Of a DNA stretch of 64,000 nt, positions 1-9,874 are shown in pieces. Origin of the DNA: Lasiosphaeria ovina (lineage: Eukaryota > Ascomycota > Sordariomycetes > Sordariales > Lasiosphaeriaceae). The stretch lies in assembly GCA_033439765.1 (NCBI GenBank), contig JAULSN010000008.1:1426001-1490000 (forward strand). The letters are read 5' to 3'. The position numbers were made by a program, and so were the translations under genes. The first letter of the stretch is position 1; each line of letters starts with the position of its first letter. The notes under the pieces are model-generated. The model was not told the origin of the DNA. It worked only from the letters and a program-made list of their open reading frames with translations, and did no database searches.

Positions 1-229
1 CGCTACTAAATAAAGCATCTTGTGTGCCGTCTTCTTGTTTGCCATTTGATGCTAGGCGGTCTTTTGAACTACCTACTTGCCTCGTTTGGTCTTGCTGCAA
101 TAAGGGTTGTTTTGTTCTTTCTTTCCCTCCCAAGACCTTATTTGGCCTAATTCATGCTTCTCTAAGAATCCTCGTGCCAAATACCTTACCCCGCAACCCT
201 TTTTCTCTGTTTCGCAGCGCAGCGCCAGA

Positions 230-2389
230 ATGTCACTCCCGCCGCCGTCTGCCGAGTGGATGAGGTGGCCCAGCCGGCGCAGCGTCGTGCACAGCACCAA
301 GGGCATGGTGGCCTGCACGCAGCCCCTGGCCGCCAAGTGCGGTATTGATATTCTCAACGCTGGCGGCAATGCTGCTGTGAGCTAGCTACCTTCCCTACCC
401 TATCCCCAGTTCAGCTTGCCTACCTTGCCTATCTTTGGGCCGAGCTAACAGAGTATCACATCCGCCGTCTGCAGGATGCTGCTGTCGCCGTCGGTAAGTT
501 CAGTAGCCGTGGTTGTTTATTTTGTTACTCGTCGATTCAGGGGGGGCATTCGTGAAACCACACACCCCCCGAATCCACCCTATCTTGCTTACTCGCCTCT
601 CTGTCGCACACACTAACCTCTCACAACAACGACAGCGGCCGGCTTGAACATGACAGAGCCGTGCTCGACCGGCATCGGCGGCGACATGTTCTGCCTGTAC
701 TACGACGCGGCGACGGGTTCCGTGTCGGCGCTGAACGGGTCCGGGCGGGCCGGCGCGGCGTGCACGCTGGACACGGTGCGCCGGAGCCTCGGCGTGCCCG
801 ACGGTGTCGTCGGAAAGATCCCCATGAGCAGCGTACACGCCGTCACGGTCCCCGGCGCCGCCGCCGGCTGGGCCGACACGGTCGACCGTCTCGGCAGCGG
901 CCGGCTCTCGCTCGCCCAGATCCTAGCCCCCGCCATCGAGCTCGGCGAGACGGGCTTCCCCGTGTCGGAGCTGACGGCCTACTTTGTACGCTGCCCCTGG
1001 TTCATATATCTGTCTCTTTAAATCCACTAACAAACACACACACAGTGGCAACGCGGCGAGGCGTCGATCCGCAGGGCGTCGCCCAACTTCGCTGAGATGC
1101 TGAAAGACGACCCGGCCGCCCTGGACGGCGTGCGCGCGCCGCGGGCCGGCGAGATCATCCGGCTGCCGCAGCTGGCGCAGACGTTCCGCGCGCTGGCCGC
1201 CGAGGGCAAGCGCGGCTTCTATACGGGGCGCGTGGCCGCCGAGCTCGTCAAGGTGTGCGGCGACCTGGGCGGGCACCTGACACTCGCGGACCTGCAGCAC
1301 CACCTCGACACGGGCAGCGAGGCCGTGGCGCCCATCTCGCTCAAGTTCTGCGGGCAGAAGCAGCAGCAGCAGCAGCAGCAGCAAAACGACAAAAGCGGCG
1401 TCGAGCTGTGGGAGCACCCGCCCAACGGGCAGGGCATCGTGGCGCTGATGGCGCTGGGGATCCTGGAGGAGCTGGAGGCGCGGGGCGCCATCGCCACGTT
1501 CGGGCCGGCCGACCACAACTCGGCGCCGTACCTGCACGCGGTGGTCGAGGCGCTGCGCATCGCCTTCGCCGACGCGAGCTGGTTCGTGACCGACGCGGAC
1601 CCGGCCGTCGGCCCCGGCGTGCCGACGGCCGAGCTCGTGTCGCGCGCGTACCTCGCCGCGCGGGCGCGGCTGTTCGACGCGACGCGCGCCAGCGACATCC
1701 TGCGGCACGGCGACCCCTTGTCTTCAGAGCCAGGCTCGCCGGCGCTGAGCAGCAGCGACACGGTGTACTTTTGTGTTGCCGACGCGGCCGGCAACGCCAT
1801 CTCCTTCATCAACTCCAACTACGGCGGCTTCGGCACGGCCATCATCCCCGCCGGCTGCGGCTTCACGCTGCAGAACCGCGGCGCCAACTTCAGCCTGCGT
1901 GCAGACCACCCCAACGTGCTGGCGCCACGCAAGCGGCCGTACCACACCATCATCCCGGGCTTGGTGACGAACCTCGGCGGGACCAAACCGGGGTCGCTGC
2001 ACTCGGTGTTCGGCGTCATGGGCGGCTTCATGCAGCCGCAGGGCCACGTGCAGGTGCTGCTGGGCCAGCTGGTCGGCGGGCTCAGCCCGCAGCAGGCGCT
2101 CGACGCGCCGCGCGTGTGCATCGGCGCGGGCATGCCCGAGGACGGCGGCGACGGTGATGGTGATGACGACGAGTACGACCGCACCGTCTACGTCGAGGAG
2201 GGCATGCCGGCGGCGACTGTCGACGGGCTGCGCGCCCTCGGCCACCGCGTGCAGGTCGTCACGGGCCACGGCCGCGCCCTGTTCGGCCGCGGCCAGATCA
2301 TCAGGCGCACGCGCGACGGCGTCACCGGGGTTAGTCTGTGGTCTGCCGGCAGCGACATGCGCGGCGACGGTGCTGCGTATCCCGCGTGA
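230..2389 (+). CDS. gamma-glutamyltransferase-like N-terminal nucleophile hydrolase
   Basis: Exons 230-376, 475-493 (a 19-nt microexon), 636-985 and 1046-2389 give 619 residues. Introns are 377-474, 494-635 and 986-1045. The family cleaves gamma-glutamyl bonds of glutathione-like substrates or acylated amides after self-processing at an internal Thr. Joining the exons rebuilds the family signature [15 protein letters not shown] followed by STGIGGD. The PPNGQG motif and the block [13 protein letters not shown] also fit. The predicted nucleophile is Thr411 in SSSDTVYFC, followed by [16 protein letters not shown]; the PYHTIIPGL and [11 protein letters not shown] motifs lie further on. No signal peptide or membrane anchor is visible at the N-terminus, so a cytosolic YwrD/acylase-like branch is possible. 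An eight-Gln run (residues 278-285) interrupts the domain. Transcription converges on grx5. The family call is firm; the substrate is not known. Confidence 0.9.
1361..1384 (+). repeat. CAG trinucleotide tract coding polyGln
   Basis: Seven CAG codons plus one CAA code eight Gln (residues 278-285) in the gamma-glutamyltransferase-like protein, just ahead of the conserved [11 protein letters not shown] segment. It is probably a surface-loop expansion, and its length is likely to vary between strains. Confidence 0.9.
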
Positions 2390-2730
2390 TGTGGGAGCAG
2401 GCACCAAGGGAGGGATGAAGCTGCAGTTCACTTTGTACAGCGTAAAATCATATATACAGTATATATATTCTCCCTTTTTGCCTTTCTCTGGGGGTTGTTC
2501 ATTAACGTCGTGTCTCTGTGTGTATGCCGGTTTTACAGATGTGATCTATGCTTTGGGGGAAGTAAATAAGGGACGGAGGGAGGGAGGGGAAGAAAGTATT
2601 GGTACAACAACAAAAAACGACAAAGCCCTTGCCGTTGCCCTTGGTATCTGGTACACTGGTAAAAAAGAAAATATGCCTGCTTCTTCATCGTCAAAGGGCG
2701 GCGCCATCCCTTTCTAAACAGAAAAAGAAC
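2390..2730. other. convergent intergenic spacer, GGT / grx5 3' ends
   Basis: 341 bp between two converging stop codons. It holds AT-rich and T-rich runs and no credible ORF, and presumably contains the 3' UTRs and poly(A) signals of both genes, possibly overlapping. Confidence 0.6.
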
Positions 2731-3364
2731 TCATTCCTTCTTCTCGCCGGCAGCGGCGTCAGTCTCGGTCGCCAGCACCTTCTTCTCGTCGAGCAGCTTG
2801 GCCAGCTCGCCGTTCTGGTGCATCGACACGATGATGTCGCAGCCGCCGATGAACTCCTTGTCGACGTAGAGCTGGGGGATGGTAGGCCAGTCGGAGAACT
2901 CCTTGATGCCTGCGCACTCAATCAATATGTCAGTCTTTCGTCCCGAATTACAAGAGAAATAACGCACCCTGGCGCAGGTCCTGGTCCTCGAGCACGTTGA
3001 AGGCGGCAAACTTGGCCGGGTCGACGCCCTGCAGGCCGAGGATCTGGATGCTGGCGCGCGAGAAGCCGCACTGGGGCGTCTCGGGCGTGCCCTTCATGAA
3101 CAGCACCACCGGCGCCGACGCCACCGCCTTGGTGATGGCCTGCCGCGTCTGGTCCGACAGCAGCCGGCGCTGCTGCTGCGAGAGGGCGAACACGGCCGGC
3201 CGGAACATGATGCCCGCCTTGGCCGGCGTGGCCGCCGCCGCCGCTTGCCGCGCGAATTGCTTTGTGCGGTGTCAGTTTCGAGGGTTTAGGAAGGGGGAAT
3301 TGGGCAAGGCAGCTGCATTGGGGAGAGGTCGTCTCACCTTTGAGAGAATCGACCGGGAAAACAT
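2731..3364 (-). CDS. grx5: monothiol glutaredoxin, mitochondrial Grx5 type
   Basis: Exons (minus strand) are 3364-3338, 3259-2968 and 2909-2731, giving 165 residues. Grx5 is a mitochondrial [2Fe-2S] chaperone that uses glutathione and passes clusters on from the Isu scaffold. The diagnostic CGFS active site is visible in PQCGFSRAS, preceded by [10 protein letters not shown]. Further on are [19 protein letters not shown] (the cis-Pro and glutathione-binding GG-D region) and an acidic/Lys-rich tail. The N-terminus MFSRSILSK continues with an Ala/Arg-rich stretch typical of a mitochondrial presequence. The first coding exon is only nine codons; a start at the Met in exon 2 (3208) would remove the presequence. 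The gene is divergent from the CoA-transferase-like gene at 4780 across 1.4 kb. Confidence 0.93.
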
Positions 3365-4779
3365 CTTGTCTATTGTGTTGGGAGTGAAACGTTCTCGGCG
3401 GGAACGGCTTTTTCGAGGGGCCTGGTTTGCGAAGTGGTTGATAAGCTACCGTGACGAGTGACAATCCGATCGTTTTTTTTTTTCGGTTTGCCCTGGGCAG
3501 TTGCTGGAGCTTCCCTGCAATGATGTAAGCGACCGAGCTCGGCGATCCCAAACTGAGGGTTAGGGTTTCACCCTGAGCCTAGCCTTGTTCCGACGGTTTT
3601 AATCCCAAGTTCAGTAATCTACATAGGTCTCAAAAATGGAAAGCTGCAAACCAGGAGTCTTTTCGGAAGGGTACTAAGGAAGATAACAAAATACCTAGAC
3701 TTGCAGGTATATGCAATGAAACCAATAAGCAAACGGCCAACGGGGCCGAACAAGCAAAGGCCGCTACTGCGGCGCTGTTCCATATAAATATGCCCAACCC
3801 CTATAATAGTACAGTAATGAAATGGGTGTTTCCGTCACTTATCTTTTTACGTTTTACTTCTTGACCACGCACGGCAAGTGCGAGGTGCAATATCAGATGG
3901 CCTTTTGAGGAGGCCAAGATCCAGCGTCTCAACGCCGAAACCTTGAGTTTATCTCTCTTCTTTAGAACATTTCTTCGGTGTCCCTAGTCGTCTTCCATCT
4001 CTAGCCACATTGAAATGCTACCTTACCCAAAAGCAAACGCAGGCGAATGAGAACGTATCAGCTTGCAACCCTCATCACTGTTTCAAAAGGTGAATAATAG
4101 CAGCAAATACCTAGGTAATCTCGTCGAGCCTCGGGACTAGATAACGGCCAACTCGCAAAGCCATTGCGGCGCCAGCTGCGTCAACGACCCAAACCTGAAA
4201 GAAGTGAGAATCGGATCCAAGGATCTACTCGAGTATATCTGTATCCCCCCTACCCTACTGATGGATGTTGGGGTTACCCCGCAAAACGTGGCCACAATGG
4301 AGCTGAACCCCGCGACTTACCTACGTAGTAGTAACTCAGGTACTAGCGGCCCGGCCCCGCGCTTTCGCGACGTGCGGTAGTGGCGGAACCCCCCAGGGGG
4401 GCGGAGAAGAAGCCTCGGCACGGAAGATGCCACACCACCGTTACAACACCACACCCGTGAACAACCACCACCTGCTGGCGGTGGGGGTATGTATGTACTC
4501 TACGGCGCCCGCATGCATGCGTGCATCTCCAGTCCCGTGAAACTCTGGATTTGAACACTGCACTGCACTGCAAGGAACGTCGTCCGTTGTGGTGATTGTT
4601 TGAGCCAAAAGGAACACGAAGCTTGGATTACCTGCCTTCCATTATAGTGGTTCTAGTAGGTATATACAATCCTGTTCTCGGTTCTCCAAGCTAATACCAG
4701 AGCAGTTCGATTTACATCCCGACTTCTCCCTCTTTTTATTTTATTTCTTTTTATTTTAGTACGAAAATCCAAAGCCACG
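3365..4779. other. divergent promoter region, grx5 / CoA-transferase-like gene
   Basis: 1.4 kb with no credible ORF. A GGGTTAGGGTTT telobox-like element lies at 3557-3568, about 190 bp upstream of the grx5 start. A TACCTAGGTA-type palindrome lies near 4110. A pyrimidine-rich T/C tract at about 4722-4758 ends just before the ATG at 4780 and is the likely core promoter/TSS region of that gene. Confidence 0.5.
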
Positions 4780-6092
4780 ATGGTCGATAATACGATGGGC
4801 GCGCCGCCGCTCACGGGTCTCAAGGTCCTCGAGTTTGCGGGCCTCGCTCCAGGTACGTAACACACTTTGTGCTCCGTACCTTGGTTGCACCGGGTGGGTT
4901 CACAAACGCGAGCAGCACCACGCTGACACGTGCAACAACAAAAACAGGCCCCTATGCGGGCATGCTACTCGCCGACGCCGGGGCCGACGTGCTGCGCATC
5001 GACCGGGCGCCACATTCTGGCGAGGGCCAGCGGCCGGCCGGCGGCGACCTGCTAACACGGCACAAGGCGTCGGTGACCGTGGACCTCAAGGACCCCGCCG
5101 GCGCGGCGCTGGTGCGCGAGCTGGCGCGGCGCGCCGACGTGGTGGTTGACCCGTTCCGGCCGGGCGTGCTGGAGAAGCTGGGGCTTGGGCCGGACGTGCT
5201 GTGCACGGCGAATCCGCGCCTGGTCTACGGCCGCCTGACGGGCTTCCGCCGCGACGGCCGCTACGCCGCCATGGCCGGCCACGACATCAACTACCTGGCC
5301 GTGTCGGGCGTGCTGTCGCTGCTGGGCCGCCGCGGCGACAAGCCGACGTCGCCGTGGAACATTCTCGCAGATTTTGCTGGTGGTGGCGCGACGCTGTTCC
5401 AAGGCATCCTGCTGGCCCTGGCGGCGCGCGAGCGGAGCGGCGGGCGCGGCCAGGTCGTCGAGGTCAACATGGTCGACGGCGTGTCGTACCTCGCGACCTT
5501 CCCGCGGTTCGCGCTCAAGACCCCCGTCGGCAGCCACCCCCGCGGCGAGAACCTGCTGGACACGGGCTGCCCGTACTACGACACCTACGAGACGCAGGAC
5601 GGCAAGTACGTGGCGGTCGGGGCGCTGGAGCCGCAGTTCTTCAGCGCGCTGGCTCGTGGGCTAGGGCTGGCCGGTCAGGGCTGGGAGGAGAGGCGGTACG
5701 ACCGCGACAGCTGGCCCGAGCTGAGGAGGCTGTTTGAAAACGTGTTCAAGACCAAGACGAGAGACGAGTGGGAGTCCGTTTTTGACGGGACCGACGCGTG
5801 CTGCACGCCTGTACTCGAATATCCCGAGCTGGAAAGCAATCCTGCGAGGGAAGGCGACCAGCGACCGTCAGTGACTTTGCGAAACACACCGTGCCTCGCT
5901 GTCAAGCAAGATCCGTCAGACCCAAGCCATGGACAGGGACATGGCGTCAAAGGAGAAGGCTATGTCAGCTTTCCTTTAGCCGTTAGCAATGGTGGCGTTG
6001 CCATGGTGGGAAAATGGCTCAAATGGACACAGGGCAACGAGTTCGACGTCAAGGGAGGAGCTCTTGTGCTCAAAAAGAGATCGAAATTATGA
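4780..6092 (+). CDS. family III CoA-transferase, alpha-methylacyl-CoA racemase-like
   Basis: Exons 4780-4852 and 4948-6092 give 405 residues; the intron is 4853-4947. The enzyme probably epimerises 2-methylacyl-CoA esters, for example in branched-chain or sterol side-chain degradation in peroxisomes or mitochondria. CaiB/BaiF fold markers are LKVLEFAGLAPGPYAGMLLAD at the N-terminus followed by GADVLRID. The catalytic set of the racemase subfamily is present with the expected spacing: His136-Asp137 in GHDINYL, Asp166 in NILADFAGGG, and Glu252 in GALEPQFF. This favours a racemase over an intermolecular CoA-transferase. The C-terminal KKRSKL resembles a weak PTS1-like SKL ending, since the last three residues are Ser-Lys-Leu, which would direct the enzyme to peroxisomes. 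Start chosen at the first ATG; VDNTMGA leaves Met6 as an alternative. Confidence 0.92.
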
Positions 6093-9000
6093 CTATGGCC
6101 CTGCTTGGTTCAAAAACGACCAGCCCAAAAAAGAAAAGAAGCCATAAACAGTCCCAAAATTCAGTTGCAGTGAACCTGCGTGAAATACCGCCCGGCTGTT
6201 TGTTTTGCAGGAAAAGCCACCCCGGTTTGCGATGAGGCAAACTCATCGCATTTGAGAACCCGCCACCAAGGGCCCCTGAGCCCCTATCATTCCCGCATTA
6301 CGTATCGAGGTTCACTGGGCTGGAGGGGCGGCGTCGACACGTTGACGAGCGGCTGGCACCTGACATGTGGCCACCTGCAGCACGCACATGCTGCAAACAA
6401 TTGTTTAGCGCAAGTGGTCCCGAAGCCATGGTTCTGGTTTTGCGGGAGAGCGGAATAACATGTACCGGTATGTATGTACATACCTTCTGCATGTCAGCCA
6501 TGTGCTCCGTCACGCATGTCCTCATCTGGCCAGGTGCCCTACGCAGGGCTCGGAGGCGGGTTTGGCGGAGGGGAGGGGGGGTCTTCGCGAGATTTGCTCA
6601 TGGTGTGCCCGGGTAAGGCTATGAGTCGTGTGGGGGAATAGTTCCTCGTGATGAGAGAGCTGTGTGACACAAGTTGCTCTTCAGCCTTAGGGAGCAGAGA
6701 AAATAGATGTGAGAAATTGTGACTGGAATCGTGCTTGCTACGCTTGGTTGAGGAATAGAGAGGCCCTTGTGTCGTTGCCCGGGGCGGCTCCCGCGAGCTT
6801 TATACCCAAATCCCGGTTGCACAATGATAGTCGGCGGCCGTCCATACGCGTTTGTGTTCCGGATATTGTTTCTGGGCTCGGATAGCCCTTCGGCATCATC
6901 TCATTTGGAAAGCCTGGTGGGCAAACAGAAGGGCTAGTAGCATGGGACGCCTTGTTTTGTCTTGCCTAGCTGGGTTTGAGGATATGACTCCAATCCGGGG
7001 ATCCGATATGGAGGCGTGTGGTTGACGACCCCAATCAAACACAGCTCCTTACCGGGTTTTCCCTTTCCCTTTCCTTTCTTTTCTCTTCCGTGACAAACAT
7101 GCGGGACCGCCGGGAAGTCCATTATCACAACACATCGTCCCGAGTCTTTAAGTGGCCACAGTGCTGTCTAGACCGGGGTCTGTCAAGTAGGGCTGTCACC
7201 CCTGGTGTGTTTACCCTCTGCTGCCGAGCGGGCTCGACCCTGGCAGCGCGGGATGGGGGCGTGGGGGGGGGAGGGGGGGGGGGCCGAAACGATGGGGAAG
7301 ATGGCCCGCTGGGAACCTGAGATAGCTTGACCGCCATGAGCCGGCAGCCAATCCGCTTCGCGAACGCGTCCACTCCCCCGTACTTGTTACGGAGATCTGG
7401 GTGCGGGTAATCAATGTTGGTGCTGCCTTTTTTCTTCTTTTCTCTTTTGCGCGTTTGGGATATAACCTGGCTGCGTTGTGATGCGAATTCCTCAACGACA
7501 CCTCATTCACTCCTGCCTGTTGTCTGTCTGTCGGTAATATTCCACAAAAATATACCTAATCTCCAACCGTCCTTCTTTTCTTTCTTAGGACTCTAACTAA
7601 GACACTATGACGGGCCCTTCCTTGCCGGCGAATGGCAATGGAAAAGCCAAAAGTCGGTCTGACACAACCCGGAAGTCAAGGTGGCGTGGCGTGATTTTGC
7701 CGAGCAGGGCTCGATGGGCCTGGGAAAGGACTTTGATGCGGTTCCTGAATTACTAAGGCTTCGTTTCAGCTGTCTTGTCTCTCTCCTTTCTTTTGGCGAA
7801 CCGCCAACCTCCAATGAGATTTGCCAGAAGCCTCTTTCCTTCTCGCAGACCAACTACGCTACTGCGAGAACAGGTAATTAAGTGTGCCGTCATCCCTAGC
7901 ACGCCTATTCCCGCTCCGCGGCTGTCTCCGCTCCAGATAAGTCGGATCGAGAAAGCCCTTGGCGGAGAGCAAGACCGGGGCTGAACGGAGGGGATATCCT
8001 TCTCTCCCCAAGTGTGCGTGAGCCGATGGTCGACGACACTTGAGACATGCTGATCGGCAGTAGATGGACGAAGCCAGCAGCACTACTCTGTCTTTTTTTC
8101 GCTAAACAGACTACGGACAGCCCCTGAGCCGTGTCTGTCCCCTCCCTCTCCTGGCCAGATTGGGAACTTGAGGTGGCCATGGGTTGTCGGAACGTGTTAA
8201 GAAGACCGTATGGTGCCGAATGATGGCGGAATGAGAGGGGAGATTGCGCCAGCTCTTGTCTCCATACATGCAAGTCAGTGACTTGAGACTACAGCTGCAG
8301 ATACGTCGGCCTCGGAAATGCAGGTGCTGTAGCGGTGAGGCGGCTGATGGCAAGTCGATGTGTTGGCCATGCTTCCCCTCAAGGAGAGGCTGGCACATTG
8401 ACGACATGATAGGTTGCTGTGATCAAATGTGTCAGGGAGGTCTCGACACACCTCCACGCAAATGCAATAATTCCACTCGAGGGGCAGTCAAGTTGAGATG
8501 CGCGATTCCAAATGGTCAGCCCAAGACATGCACTACCTCCAGCTTGGATGCACTGTTTTCGGGCTCTATCTCTGTTTCTGGGCTTGGTCTGATCGGAGAA
8601 GGAGCTTCGTGGAAACTAAGACCTGGGTGTCCTGTCGTTTGCGGGTCCCGAGAGACTCTTTCGTGGCACAGCCTTCGGGAGAGTTTCCCACGTCATCTGG
8701 AACTACAATGGTTCAGCCAGCCCAGTTGCACAATGCCGACCTGCCTTGGGTAGCCCAGTTTTTGCATCTGCTGATCTGTCGAGAAACAGGCGTTTTCCCT
8801 GATATTCGGTCAGACACTGACTGCCAAAGGTGCCTAGGGTAGATATCGAGGCATGTTTAATGGAAGTCTGTGAGCTCGCAACCGGCATCTGTCCAGCCTC
8901 TTGTTCGTTTCCAACCGCGGCGATATTTGGAACTGAAAGTGCCCAATTGGCTCGTACCTGGTTGGATTCGGGGCCGCCTCCCCTCCAGGTAGACGACGAC

Positions 9001-9874
9001 TAGAATGTAAAAGGTAGGTAACTCGTTTATATAAAGTGCGCCGAGGTCGAGAGGGACCTGGAGACGGAACACTCGTTGTTCCGGTGAAGGAGCTAAGAAG
9101 GACTAGAAGCAATATCCTCGGTGAGAGTTCAAGTTCAAGTTCCAGGTTCCCGTTCAAGTCCGCTCCTTCCCCTGTATAATACCTAAGGTAACTGCTAGTA
9201 TGTACCGTCTGTTCTTTCCGTAACGGCAATTGTCCTGTGCCTGCCACTAGGCAAGGCAAGTGCTACTAGGTATTGAGGCAGGCACGCTTCAAAGTTCCTG
9301 CCAACTTTCCACGATTACTTGAGATTTTTAATTTTGTTCGGACCCGTGGTCATTCCTCTCCTAAAATCCTGGATCAAGACTGAAAACCGGAATCTGACAC
9401 TCGTTCAGCCGTTTTAAGTTCCTTCTCTCAAGCCACTGCAAGCCCGATCCTCTATTCTGTAGACTCGACTTAATTGCGGGTTCACGATGTTTCGCATACA
9501 GAACAGGAACATTGCACCCTTGGCGTTCTCATGGCTTGGCTTGCCCTTGGCCTTGCCGCTGCGGATCACGTGAATTGCAGGCTCCTGCAGCCGCAAGGCT
9601 GTGCGGTTCACGGAGCAGATATCCCCCAACTTCGACATTAGTCTTTACACACGCTATGGTGAGAGGATGACAGAGACTCTCACTCTGCTGTGACAAAACT
9701 ACTTTACCTGACTCAACCCTAGGCAACTAATTTGAGTAACTTACTTACCCTACGTTGAGCTTCAATTATACGGCGATGGTGTCGCCTTTTTATCACTGAA
9801 GCCAACCACTGCTACATACCAGCGGCTACTGCTCCCCAACAACCGCAGCCATATCTCCGGGTTAGGAGGTACCG
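6093..9874. other. gene-poor spacer
   Basis: 3.8 kb without an ORF showing recognisable homology or consistent codon pattern. Visible structure: the G-rich tract at 7254-7283; T/C-rich runs at 7040-7090 and 7425-7450; and repeated TTCAAG words at 9131-9162. Several 60-170-codon open frames exist but overlap each other on both strands and look random. Confidence 0.5.
7254..7283 (+). repeat. long G-run, G-quadruplex candidate
   Basis: Runs of 5, 9 and 11-12 G residues are separated by one or two other bases. This easily meets the sequence requirement for an intramolecular G-quadruplex on the plus strand. No gene lies close by. Confidence 0.7.

Noticed and set aside
923..2431. Long open frames opposite and out of phase to the gamma-glutamyltransferase-like gene (for example 923-1708 and 1724-2431 minus, 1255-2157 plus)
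   Set aside because: They are Arg/Ala/Pro-rich shadows caused by very high third-position GC of the real gene and have no family motifs.
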